In this document: one piece after another, positions 53,518-61,872 of the stretch | Layout of the letters: every line of letters starts with the position of its first letter | How positions within the stretch are numbered: position 1 is the first letter of the stretch | NCBI RefSeq assembly: GCF_000720175.1 | Contig: NZ_JOIX01000036.1 | Span: 14,601 to 78,600 of the forward strand | Reading direction: 5' to 3' | Length of the DNA: 64,000 nucleotides | From: Streptomyces sp. NRRL S-337 | GTDB taxonomy: Bacteria > Actinomycetota > Actinomycetes > Streptomycetales > Streptomycetaceae | Translations under genes and position numbers: made by a program | The notes under the pieces: generated by a model | What the model was told of the DNA's origin: nothing | Seen by the model: the letters and a program-made list of their open reading frames with translations, nothing else | Database searches by the model: none

Positions 53518-54642
53518 TCAGGCCCGCAGCTGCAGGCCCAGCCAGCGGAAGATCTCCGGCACCTGGTTGCGCCACACCACCGTGGTGTGGCCGCCGGCGT
53601 TCGCCGCTATCTGGTGCACGGTGACCGTCGTCGGGCGCTTCGCGAGCTGCTGGAGGCCGAGGCCCGCCTGATAGCCGTCGCCGGCCGCGCCCGACACGTA
53701 CAGGGCGGTGCGCGGCGGGCGGCCGGCCGCGTTGGCGGCCTTCAGGATGTGCAGCGGGTTGGACTGGAAGCGCAGCTTGGGGTCCTTGCCGGCGAGCGAG
53801 TCGGGCTCCAGCGCCGGGTCGTTGTAACCGGACATGGCGACCGCGGCGCGGTAGCGGTCCGGGTGGGCCAGGGCCAGCTTGGCGGCGCAGTGGGCGCCGG
53901 CCGAGTAGCCCGCCAGGGCCCAGGAGTGCGGCCGGTCGCCGGCCCGGAAGTTGTCGACGATCATCTGGCGGACGTCGACGGTCAGCCAGCTGTCCGCGTT
54001 GACCTTGCCGGTGATGTTGACGCAGCCGGTGTCGGCGCCGGTGAGGAGGGTGGTGCGCGGCGCCACGAGGATGGCGGGCTTGATCTCGCCGCGCTGCATC
54101 TTCGGGCCGAGCTGCTCGGCGACGTGCAGTGCGCCGAACCAGGCCTTCGCCGACCCGGGGTACCCGGGCAGCAGCTCGACGACCGGGAACTTCTTGTTCT
54201 TGAACGCGGGGTCGTCGTACTGCGGCGGCAGCCAGACGTACACCTCGCCGACCACGCCCGAGATGCGGCCCTTGAGGTTGGTCATCTGGACGCCGGGGCC
54301 CACCTTCGGGTCGTCGGCGGGCCGGAACTGCTGGATCTGCCGGGGCTGGTTCTTGATCTGCCGGCCGCCCATGCCGTCCGGTCCGAGGTCCTTGGCGACC
54401 GCGACGTGGCTGTCGGTGCCGAGCAGGTCGCCCCAGGTGTCGTAGAGGTTGTTCGCGTTGTTGACCAGGACGAACACCACGGTGATGGCGGTGATCTGGG
54501 CGAACAGCAGCATCAGCAGCCGCGCGAGACCGCGCAGCAGCGGCGGGCCGGCTATCCGGCTCCAGATGGCGAGCGGCAGCACGACGGCGATGACCAGCAG
54601 CGCGATCGAGGTGAGGAAGAAGGGCGTGCCCGTCAGGCTCAT
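53518..54642 (-). CDS. membrane-anchored esterase-fold protein
   Basis: This 374-residue protein has two N-terminal membrane helices (about 8-28 and 38-62). The outer domain has an esterase D / alpha-beta hydrolase pattern: VVELLPGYPGSAKAW, nucleophile Ser in ALAGYSAGAHCA, and the terminal His in ANAGGHTTVVW. This resembles the mycolyltransferase-like esterase family that Streptomyces carry outside the membrane. GCGAG precedes the ATG. It stands alone, convergent with the NlpC gene. The substrate is unknown. Confidence 0.85.
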   Translation of the reverse strand: MSLTGTPFFLTSIALLVIAVVLPLAIWSRIAGPPLLRGLARLLMLLFAQITAITVVFVLVNNANNLYDTWGDLLGTDSHVAVAKDLGPDGMGGRQIKNQPRQIQQFRPADDPKVGPGVQMTNLKGRISGVVGEVYVWLPPQYDDPAFKNKKFPVVELLPGYPGSAKAWFGALHVAEQLGPKMQRGEIKPAILVAPRTTLLTGADTGCVNITGKVNADSWLTVDVRQMIVDNFRAGDRPHSWALAGYSAGAHCAAKLALAHPDRYRAAVAMSGYNDPALEPDSLAGKDPKLRFQSNPLHILKAANAAGRPPRTALYVSGAAGDGYQAGLGLQQLAKRPTTVTVHQIAANAGGHTTVVWRNQVPEIFRWLGLQLRA

Positions 54643-54902
54643 CGGGAACTCGCTTCCAGGAACGCATGACGCGAAGGACGTGGGGTGGGGTGGTTCGGGC
54701 CCCGCCTTCGGCAGTGAGCCTCTCCGCGCCCTTAGATGGCGACCGCGTGGTCCTGGTTGCCCGTCTTTGGTCCTTCTTTACGCCCTTCTTCACACCCCCC
54801 TTCACGTCCCCTGTGGTGCGTATGGGGTCCGTGTGACCTCCGTCCGGCCGTCCCCGCGCCGCCCGCCCGCCGTGTCCGCTGCCTCCCGGGCCGCCCTTTC
54901 CG

Positions 54903-55679
54903 TCAGACCAGGCGGCGGGCCGCGGCCCAGCGGGTGAGCTCGTTGCGGTTGGACAGCTGCAGCTTGCGCAGCACCGCCGAGACGTGCGACTCGACCGTCT
55001 TCACGGAGATGAACATCTGCTTGGCGCACTCCTTGTACGCATAGCCGCGGGCGATCATCCGCAGCACCTCGCGCTCGCGCTGGGTAAGGCGGTCCAGGTC
55101 CTCGTCGATCGGCGGGGCGTCCGTCGAGGCGAAGGCGTCCAGGACGAAGCCGGCCAGCCGCGGGGAGAAGACCGCATCGCCGTCCGCCACCCGGAAGATC
55201 GCGTTGATCAGCTCCTTGCCGTTGATCGTCTTGGTGACGTAGCCACGGGCGCCACCACGGATGACACCGATGACGTCCTCGGCCGCGTCGGAGACGGAGA
55301 GGGCGAGGAAGCGGACCGGCTTCTCGGGGTCGGCCATCATCGTGGCGCTGCGGCGCAGCACCTCGGCGCCGCCGCCCCCGGGGAGGTGGACGTCCAGGAG
55401 GACGACCTCGGGGCGGGTGGCGGTGATGACCGTGATCGCCTGGTCGACGTCGGCGGCCTCGCCGACCACCTCGACGCGGGTCCGCTCGGTCTCGCCGATC
55501 TCGGCCTGGACGCCCGTACGGAACATCCGGTGGTCGTCGACCAACACCACCCGTACGGTGCGGTCGCCGTCCTCCGCGCCGCCGTTGCCGTCCTGCTGCA
55601 CGTCCTCGCTGCTCATGTCTTCCGTCCGTCCCTCGGTGTCTGCCCGGTCATCATCCCGTGTCCCGCCCGGCCCGGTCAT
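54903..55679 (-). CDS. LuxR-type response regulator of the PspC kinase
   Basis: This 258-residue regulator from ATG 55679 overlaps the kinase stop (ATGA) with GGAGG 7 nt ahead, so it is coupled; ATG 55616, behind GGAAG, is an alternative with 21 fewer residues. The receiver domain has VVLVDDHRMFRTG and the phospho-acceptor Asp in VVLLDVHLP, then KPVRFLALSVSD and the conserved Lys in GYVTKTI. The C-terminal LuxR HTH is LTQREREVLRMIARGYAYKE ... VKTVESHVSAVLRKLQ. It matches LiaR/VraR-like regulators of envelope stress. A 16-bp palindrome upstream of the operon may be its site. Confidence 0.93.
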   Translation of the reverse strand: MTGPGGTRDDDRADTEGRTEDMSSEDVQQDGNGGAEDGDRTVRVVLVDDHRMFRTGVQAEIGETERTRVEVVGEAADVDQAITVITATRPEVVLLDVHLPGGGGAEVLRRSATMMADPEKPVRFLALSVSDAAEDVIGVIRGGARGYVTKTINGKELINAIFRVADGDAVFSPRLAGFVLDAFASTDAPPIDEDLDRLTQREREVLRMIARGYAYKECAKQMFISVKTVESHVSAVLRKLQLSNRNELTRWAAARRLV

Positions 55680-56974
55680 GCCTCGGCCTCCTGCGCGGTG
55701 CGCTCCATCTCCAGCTCGACGACCGTGCCGCCCTCGGGGGCGGAGCGCAGCCGGGCGGTGCCGCCGTGGCGCTCCATGCGGCCGATGATCGACTCGCGGA
55801 CGCCCATCCGGTCGGCGGGGACGGCATCCAGGTCGAAGCCGGGACCGCGGTCGCGCACCGAGACGAAGACGGATGAGCCCTCCACCTCGGCGAACACCTG
55901 GACCGCGCCGCCCTCGCCGCCGTATTTGGCAGCATTGACCATCGCCTCGCGCGCGGCCTGCATCTGGGCGCCCAGCGCCTCGTCCAGCGGGCAGTCGCCG
56001 ACGACCACGACCTCGATCGGGACGCCGTGGTCGTCCTCCACCTCGGCGGCGGCCTTGCGCACCGCCTCCGCGAGCGTGGCCGGCTCCTCGTCCTCCTCCT
56101 TGCCGCGGCCCTCGGGCTTGTAGAGCCAGGCGCGCAGTTCGCGTTCCTGGGCCCGGGCCAGCCGCGCCACCTCGCGGGGGTCGTCGGCGTTGCGCTGGAT
56201 CAGGGTGAGGGTGTGCAGCACGGAGTCGTGGACGTGGGCGGCGACCTCGGCGCGCTCCTGGGCGCGGATCCGCATCAGCCGCTCCTCGGAGAGGTCCTGG
56301 GCCATCCGCACCAGATACGGGCCGGCCAGCAGGGCGATGCCGACGACGACGGCGAGCGAGGCCTGCAGCACCGAGCCGAGGTGCCGCACCGACCCCTGGA
56401 GCACCACGATGCCGGTCACGCCGACGCAGACCAGCAGCACCCCGGCCGCGCCGCGCAGCACCGGCAGCAGCCCCTTGCGGCGGCCGAGCTCCAGCCACTG
56501 GGCGCGCCGGGAGTTGTCCGCCTGGCGCCACACCAGGGCGACGCCGGCGCCGATCAGCAGCACCGGCCAGAGATAGCCGTCGGCCTGGCCGAGCTGGAAG
56601 CGGGAGGCGACCACGGCCGCGCCGATCAGCAGGGCGATCAGTGCGAAGACCTGCCCCCGGTCGGGCCGGCGGGCCCTCAGCCGCCGCCTGCCGTCGCCGG
56701 GGGCGGACTGCCGGTGCTCCACGCCCCCGACGCCCAGCGGGACGAAGAACCAGAACGCGGCGTACAGCAGGGCGCCCATGCCGTCGGCCATGAAGAGGGC
56801 GACGAAGACGATCCGCACCCAGGAGACCGGCAGACCGAGGTGCCCGGCGAGGCCGCGCGCGACGCCGCCGAGCAGCCGCCCGTCGGCGCTGCGGTAGAGC
56901 TTGCGCACGGGCGGCTCGTCGGGGTCCGGCGCCGGGGCGTAGCTCGTCTCGGCGCGCGGTGGTGCGGTGGTCAT
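55676..56974 (-). CDS. PspC-domain sensor histidine kinase
   Basis: This protein of about 432 residues has an N-terminal PspC domain (about 25-85, LYRSADGRLLGGVARGLAGHLGLPVSWVRIVFVAL), several membrane helices up to about 250, a HisKA_3 dimerisation helix with the phospho-acceptor His in EVAAHVHDSVLHTL, and an HATPase with N box REAMVNAAKYGG and G box RDRGPGFDLDAVP. PspC fused to a LiaS-type kinase is an actinobacterial arrangement for sensing envelope stress. ATG 56974 is chosen; GTG 56989 is possible. The partner regulator overlaps directly downstream. Confidence 0.92.
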   Translation of the reverse strand: MTTAPPRAETSYAPAPDPDEPPVRKLYRSADGRLLGGVARGLAGHLGLPVSWVRIVFVALFMADGMGALLYAAFWFFVPLGVGGVEHRQSAPGDGRRRLRARRPDRGQVFALIALLIGAAVVASRFQLGQADGYLWPVLLIGAGVALVWRQADNSRRAQWLELGRRKGLLPVLRGAAGVLLVCVGVTGIVVLQGSVRHLGSVLQASLAVVVGIALLAGPYLVRMAQDLSEERLMRIRAQERAEVAAHVHDSVLHTLTLIQRNADDPREVARLARAQERELRAWLYKPEGRGKEEDEEPATLAEAVRKAAAEVEDDHGVPIEVVVVGDCPLDEALGAQMQAAREAMVNAAKYGGEGGAVQVFAEVEGSSVFVSVRDRGPGFDLDAVPADRMGVRESIIGRMERHGGTARLRSAPEGGTVVELEMERTAQEAEA

Positions 56975-57010
56975 GTCCCCGATCGTCACACGCGCCGGGC
57001 GCCCGGGGCA

Positions 57011-57026
57011 TCAGGGTCGACCCTGA
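57011..57026. promoter_or_regulatory. perfect 16-bp palindrome upstream of the PspC kinase operon
   Basis: TCAGGGTCGACCCTGA is its own reverse complement. It lies 36 nt ahead of the kinase ATG, and further CCCTGA / TCAGGG half-sites follow at 57033 and 57044-57060. This is the natural place for the response regulator to bind for autoregulation. Confidence 0.6.
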
Positions 57027-57061
57027 ACCGGCCCTGAGGTTCCCCTGAGCCGGTCAGGGGG

Positions 57062-58825
57062 TCAGCTCTTGGGCGGGATCTTGCGGAAGCCGTCCTTCAC
57101 GTCCGAGAAGACCTTCTCGAACTTCGTCCAGTTCGCCGCGGGCGCGGCGATGTAGATCGCGTACTCCTTGCCGCCCTCGCGGCCGAAGCCCAGGTCGATC
57201 CCGCGGTAGGTGCGGGCCCGGCCCCCGAACGTGAACTCCCAGATGGCCGCCGGGTCGCCCTGGAAGACCGTGTCCTGCAGGCGCAGCCGGGTGTACACCG
57301 GGTACAGCTTCCTGAAGTCGGCCTCGACATCCTTGAAGTGCTGCACCTGGTCGGCCGAGGAGAAGTCCAGGACGCTGACGGTGAGCTGGGCGAGTTCAGC
57401 GTCGGAGGCGTAGACGATCTGCCGGCCGCCGTCCTTGACCTTGCGCCGCCATCCGTCGGGCACCGGGAAGGTGACGCCCACCCCGGATTCGGTGGCCTTG
57501 TGGTAGCCGGCCGGGAGGGGCGGCGGCGGTCCGATGCTGCTGCTCGGCGCGCCCGGCAGAACGGGCACGCCCTTGTCGCCCGTCGCCTTGTCGCCCGTCA
57601 CCTTGGTGGCCGCGGTGGGCTCCTCGCGCTGCGTCAGGTACCAGGCCGCTCCGGCGCCGCCGCCGGCGACCAGCGCCCCGGCGATGCTCAGGGCCATCAC
57701 CCGGCCGCCCCGCCGCCTACGGGACGCGGGGGCGCCGGCCCGTACGCCCGGCCGGCCGCCGAGGCCGCCGTCGGGGAGAGCCACCCGGCCCGTGACGCCG
57801 CCGTCGGCGGCCAGGCCCGTCCCGGTACCGGTGATTGCTCCGGCGCGGCCCGGGGCGGCAGGTACGCGGCCCGCGTGCGGCACCGCGCGGGTCGTCGCCT
57901 CTGAGTGCTCGTCCGCCGCGACCGGTTCCTCGCCCGCCGACCCGGGGGCGAGCGGCGGCCAGCCGAGCAGCGCGGTCTCCGCGTCGCTCTCGGCGGCCCG
58001 CAGCGCCTGCTCGACGACCTCGGCGGTCGGCCGGTCCTCCGGTTCCTTGGCGAGCAGTGCCTCGACGAGCGGGGTGAGCGGCCCGGCGTTGCGCGGCGGG
58101 TCGAGCGGGTCCATGGCGATCGCGTAGGCCGTCTCGACCGCGGTGTTCTTACGGAACGGGGGCCGTCCCTCGACCGCCTGATAGAGCGTCGCGCCCAGTG
58201 CCCACAGATCGGAGGCGGGGCCCGGGGTGCCGCCCTTGACGCGTTCCGGCGCCAAGTAGTCGATGGAGCCGACCAACTCGCCGGTCTTGGTGAGGGTGGA
58301 GGTCCCGGAGGCGACCGCGATGCCGAAGTCGGTGAGCACGACCCGGCCGTCCTCGCCGAGGAGCACGTTGCCGGGCTTGACGTCGCGGTGCAGCACACCG
58401 GCGGAGTGCGCGGCCCGCAGCGCCGCGATCATGCCGCGGCCGATCCGGGCGGCCTCGCGCGGGGTGACCGAACCACCGGTCCGCGCGGCCTCCTTGATGG
58501 CGTCGCCGAGGGTCGTGGAGGGGACGTACTCCATGACGATGCAGGGCAGCCCGGCGTCGTCCACGACGTCGTGCACGCCCACGACGTTGGGGTGGTTGAT
58601 GCGCGCCGCGGCCTGGGCCTCACGGGTGGTGCGCTCATGGCGGGTCGCCAGTTCGTCCGCCTCCAGCTGCGGCGACACATGCAGGCGCTTGACGGCTACC
58701 TGACGCCCGAGGAGTTCGTCCCGGGCCCGCCAGACGGTACCCATACCGCCCTGGCCTATCCGCTCAACCAGGCGATACCGCCCGGCGACCAGTCGCCCCT
58801 CGTCCACCGACGCCGCCTCCGTCAC
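57062..58825 (-). CDS. transmembrane Ser/Thr protein kinase
   Basis: This 587-residue kinase starts at GTG 58825 with GGAGGGG ahead. The kinase domain (about 15-275) has Gly loop IGQGGMGTVW, Lys in VAVKRL, catalytic HRDVKPGN, DFG in LTDFGIAV and LAPERVKG. A linker, a basic stop-transfer patch and one membrane helix (about 378-398) lead to an outer domain (about 440-587) beginning AGYHKATESGVGVTFPVPDGW, which resembles the outer domain of the protein at 10753-11673. It lies between the PspC kinase operon and the divergent PspC/LiaF-like gene, and may feed into the same stress response (inference). Confidence 0.93.
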   Translation of the reverse strand: MTEAASVDEGRLVAGRYRLVERIGQGGMGTVWRARDELLGRQVAVKRLHVSPQLEADELATRHERTTREAQAAARINHPNVVGVHDVVDDAGLPCIVMEYVPSTTLGDAIKEAARTGGSVTPREAARIGRGMIAALRAAHSAGVLHRDVKPGNVLLGEDGRVVLTDFGIAVASGTSTLTKTGELVGSIDYLAPERVKGGTPGPASDLWALGATLYQAVEGRPPFRKNTAVETAYAIAMDPLDPPRNAGPLTPLVEALLAKEPEDRPTAEVVEQALRAAESDAETALLGWPPLAPGSAGEEPVAADEHSEATTRAVPHAGRVPAAPGRAGAITGTGTGLAADGGVTGRVALPDGGLGGRPGVRAGAPASRRRRGGRVMALSIAGALVAGGGAGAAWYLTQREEPTAATKVTGDKATGDKGVPVLPGAPSSSIGPPPPLPAGYHKATESGVGVTFPVPDGWRRKVKDGGRQIVYASDAELAQLTVSVLDFSSADQVQHFKDVEADFRKLYPVYTRLRLQDTVFQGDPAAIWEFTFGGRARTYRGIDLGFGREGGKEYAIYIAAPAANWTKFEKVFSDVKDGFRKIPPKS

Positions 58826-59074
58826 CGCACGCCCCTCCGGAAACCCGTACGTATCCGAGGCGCAACGATAGTCTCCGGCGCCGGCGGTCAGCCCCCGGCC
58901 CACCGCAGGCCGGCTCGTGTCCGCCGGTCCGGGCGGGAGCTCGTGGCATATGCCCGCCGGCGGGGGATTTCCGCACGGCCCTGAGAGGTGTCGGGGATGC
59001 CGGAGACGGATCTCAGGGATCTGCCAGGGTTTTCACGGATGCCGCGGCCGCGTGGATCTTGTCACCATGGGCCC

Positions 59075-60631
59075 ATGAACGAAGCAGCCCCCGTCGCGGA
59101 GCCGGCACCGTCCGACCCCGCCGGCCCCACCCCACCGCATCCGCCGCTGCGCCGCAGCCGGCGGCACAAGGTCGTTGCCGGGGTGTGCGGCGGGCTGGGC
59201 CGGCAGTGGGACCTCGACCCGGTCATCTTCCGGATCGTGCTGGCCGTGCTCTCCGTCGGCGGCGTGGGCCTGATCCTCTACGGCTTCGCCTGGCTGGCGA
59301 TCCCCCTCGACGGCGAGGAGGAGAACGAGGGCCGCAGGCTGCTGTCCGGCCGCGTCGAGGGTTCCGCGCTGACCGCCCTGCTCTTCGCGCTGGTCGGGTG
59401 CGGACTGTTCCTGACCACGCTCGCCAAGGGCAGCATGATGTCGTTCGCCATCATGCTGCTGCTGGCGGTGGGCGGTTCGGCGTACTGGTCGCGGCGGCGC
59501 CGGCAGGCAGCGGCCCAGGGCCCGGAGTCGATGGACCCCGCCACGGCCCAGGCGGTCGCCGACGCCCCGCCGGAGACCAAGGCGCCGCCGGTGCCCGCCA
59601 GCCCCTCCTGGTGGCGCGATCCGCGCTCGCGGGACGCGGGCGGCGGGGGCTATCTGTGGGGCCCCGAGACCACCCCGCTCCCCCTGGACCTCACCTACCG
59701 TTTCACCCATGGCGCGGGCGCGGCCACCTCTTCCGGTCAGGGCGCCCCGTCCGGCGCCGGCCGGCCGCCGGGACCGCATGTGCCGGCGGGCGGCGCCCAC
59801 CCTGCTGCCCGCAGCCCGCGCAGAATCCGGCGCCCCGGCCGCCCGATAGGCGGCCGGACCTTCCTGCTCGCCCTGTTCGGCGGCGCCGGCACCGCCCTCG
59901 CCGTCGCCCGGCACCACACCTTCGTACCGTCCGTCCAGGCGGGCCTGGCCGCCGCGCTGGTCGTCTTCGGCCTGGGACTGGTCCTCAGCGCCTGGTTCGG
60001 ACGGACCGGCGGCGGCACGGTCTTCCTGATGGTGCTGACGGCCCTGATGCTGGCCGGTGTGACGGTGCTGCCGCGCACCTTCACGGCCGACTGGCAGGAC
60101 CGCAGCTGGGCCCCGACCACCGTCGCCGCCGTGCAACCTCACTACGCACTCGGCTCCGGCTCAGGCGAGTTGGACCTCGGCGAGTTGTCCCTCAAGGGCG
60201 GCCGTACGGTCCACACCAGCGCCGAGGTGGGCGCCGGCCGCCTCCAGGTGACCCTGCCGCCGGGTGTCACCACCCGTCTGCACATATCGGTCGGCCTGGG
60301 CGACATCCGGCTGCCCGGCGAAGCGGCAGAGCACGTGGAGCTGCTGGCGGGCGGTCAGGACAAGACGATCACGCTGCCCGCCGACGGACTGAAGAAGGGC
60401 GAGAAGCCGCACGGGGTGCTCGACCTGGACCTCAGCGTCGGCGCCGGCCAGGTCGACATCCAACGCGCCATTCCTGTTCCCGGGCCGATCCCGACCCCGA
60501 CCCCGGCCCCTGCCTCGTCAACATCCGTCTCGTCGACACCCGTCCCGCCGGCCACCACGCCCACGGCGCCCGCCGCCCCGCGACCGGCCGCGGCACCGGG
60601 CGCCCCGACCCGCCAGGGAGCCCCCCAGTGA
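59075..60631 (+). CDS. PspC/LiaF-like envelope-stress membrane protein
   Basis: This 518-residue protein has a PspC domain at about 25-80 (RSRRHKVVAGVCGGLGRQWDLDPVIFRIVLAVLSV), more membrane helices, a Gly/Pro-rich middle, a second helix cluster (about 265-345), and a C-terminal LiaF-like beta domain (about 355-470: SGELDLGELSLKGGRTVHTSAEVGAGRLQVTLPPGV). A Pro/Thr/Ser tail follows. In LiaFSR systems, LiaF restrains the kinase; the PspC kinase and LuxR regulator are 2 kb away. ATG 59075 has no strong ribosome binding site. The next gene overlaps it (GTGA). Confidence 0.85.
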   Translation: MNEAAPVAEPAPSDPAGPTPPHPPLRRSRRHKVVAGVCGGLGRQWDLDPVIFRIVLAVLSVGGVGLILYGFAWLAIPLDGEEENEGRRLLSGRVEGSALTALLFALVGCGLFLTTLAKGSMMSFAIMLLLAVGGSAYWSRRRRQAAAQGPESMDPATAQAVADAPPETKAPPVPASPSWWRDPRSRDAGGGGYLWGPETTPLPLDLTYRFTHGAGAATSSGQGAPSGAGRPPGPHVPAGGAHPAARSPRRIRRPGRPIGGRTFLLALFGGAGTALAVARHHTFVPSVQAGLAAALVVFGLGLVLSAWFGRTGGGTVFLMVLTALMLAGVTVLPRTFTADWQDRSWAPTTVAAVQPHYALGSGSGELDLGELSLKGGRTVHTSAEVGAGRLQVTLPPGVTTRLHISVGLGDIRLPGEAAEHVELLAGGQDKTITLPADGLKKGEKPHGVLDLDLSVGAGQVDIQRAIPVPGPIPTPTPAPASSTSVSSTPVPPATTPTAPAAPRPAAAPGAPTRQGAPQ

Positions 60632-60861
60632 AGCGCCACTCCTTCGAACCGGCCCGGTTGATCTCCGGCGTCACCGCCCTCACCCTCGGCATGGGCTACG
60701 GCCTCGACGCCCTCGGCGTGTGGGATGCGCCCGGCCCCTGGCTGCTCCTGGCGCTCCCCGCCGGCCTCCTCCTCTCCGGGATCACCGCCGCCGTGTGGGC
60801 CACGGCCCGCCGCCACCACGCCGCCCGCACCGAGGAGGCACCCACGGCACAGCACTCATAA
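60628..60861 (+). CDS. small two-helix membrane protein coupled to the PspC/LiaF-like gene
   Basis: This 77-residue protein starts at GTG 60628, overlapping the upstream stop (GTGA), with GGGAG ahead. It has two hydrophobic helices (about 12-32 and 38-60, WLLLALPAGLLLSGITAAVWA) and a polar C-terminus. Coupling suggests that it works together with the PspC/LiaF-like protein. No family with a known role is recognised. Confidence 0.78.
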   Translation: MKRHSFEPARLISGVTALTLGMGYGLDALGVWDAPGPWLLLALPAGLLLSGITAAVWATARRHHAARTEEAPTAQHS

Positions 60862-60903
60862 TTCGCCTTCATTCCCTTGAATCCCTGGGCCCGACGGCTG
60901 TCC

Positions 60904-61449
60904 CTAGCCGAACAGCTGCGCACCGTGTCGTTTGCGGCGGTTGGCGAGGGCCGCGTCGAGGGAGAAGCGCGGTGTGCCGGCCAGCACGAGCGGCAGCCAG
61001 GCCATCAGATAGGCGAGGTCGTTGCCGTAGTAGTACGGCGTGGTCGCCCAGCTCACGGTGAGCCACAGCGTCAGCGAGATCAGCGCACCGCCGAGCGCCG
61101 CGAGCCGGCCCAGCAGTCCGACCAGCGTCCCCAGGCCGACCGCCAGCTCGCCGGCGGCGATGGCGTAACCGAAGCCCACCGGGCTCTGCTGTGCCAGGTC
61201 GACGAGTTGCGGCAGCGCCGCCACGTCATGGACCTGACGCAGCATCTCCCCGAGCGAACCGGACCCGCCGGCCGCCAGGAAGGCCCGGTCGGTCAGTTTG
61301 TCGATCCCCGCGTAGAGAAAAGTGACGCCCAGGAAGAGGCGCAGCGGGAGCAGCGCGTGGCGCGCCAGTGGTCCGCGCAGTCCGACGGCAGGGCCGTCGG
61401 TGCCCGAGCCCGCCAAGTCGGCACCGATCGTGCGATTCGCGTGAACCAT
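60904..61449 (-). CDS. DoxX-family membrane protein
   Basis: This 181-residue protein has four membrane helices and the DoxX pattern: LLPLRLFLGVTFLYAGIDKLTD, later GYAIAAGELAVGLGTLVGLLGRLAALGGALISLTLW and NDLAYLMAWLPLVLAG. DoxX proteins are linked to respiratory or thiol redox balance in other bacteria. It is convergent with the small PspC partner gene and has no operon partner. Confidence 0.87.
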   Translation of the reverse strand: MVHANRTIGADLAGSGTDGPAVGLRGPLARHALLPLRLFLGVTFLYAGIDKLTDRAFLAAGGSGSLGEMLRQVHDVAALPQLVDLAQQSPVGFGYAIAAGELAVGLGTLVGLLGRLAALGGALISLTLWLTVSWATTPYYYGNDLAYLMAWLPLVLAGTPRFSLDAALANRRKRHGAQLFG

Positions 61450-61872
61450 GACGTCCGCCTCTCCGTTGCCACCGGGAGCGACGATTGTGCCCGCACCCGC
61501 GCCTCAGAGGGAGGTACGTACGCACCTGCGCAAGAGGTTCAACGGACCGCTGCACTTCCGGCGACTGCCGCACACAGAACCGACACCCGGACGCTGGATT
61601 CGGGAGGAGAGACCGCCCCCGAGCGGGAGACCAAAACCGATGGCGCCCCCTCCCCCGGAGGACGAGCCCGCAGCCCGGCACACCCACGCACACCCGCCCG
61701 GCACGGACGACCCGCCCCGCACACCCACGCACACCCGCCCCGCACACCCACCCACACCCGCTCGGCACACCCCCGGCAGCCCCGCGCGCTCAGTCCCCCA
61801 CGTCGATGGGCCGGGAGCTCACGCCCAGCGGCCAGGAACCCCGTCGATCGGCCAGCCCCCCACCTCGATCGC
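61450..61872. other. intergenic region with ACACCCACGC repeats
   Basis: About 420 nt without a supported gene. The central part (61677-61775) is a degenerate repeat of ACACCCACGCACACCCGCC units. Plus-strand frames through it give Thr/His/Pro repeats and are not accepted as genes. Confidence 0.55.
61677..61775. repeat. degenerate CACACCCACGCACACCCGCC repeats
   Basis: At least four imperfect copies of an ACACCCACGC-ACACCCGCCC unit with insertions. It is pyrimidine/purine skewed and is probably a slippage-generated simple repeat. Confidence 0.75.
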
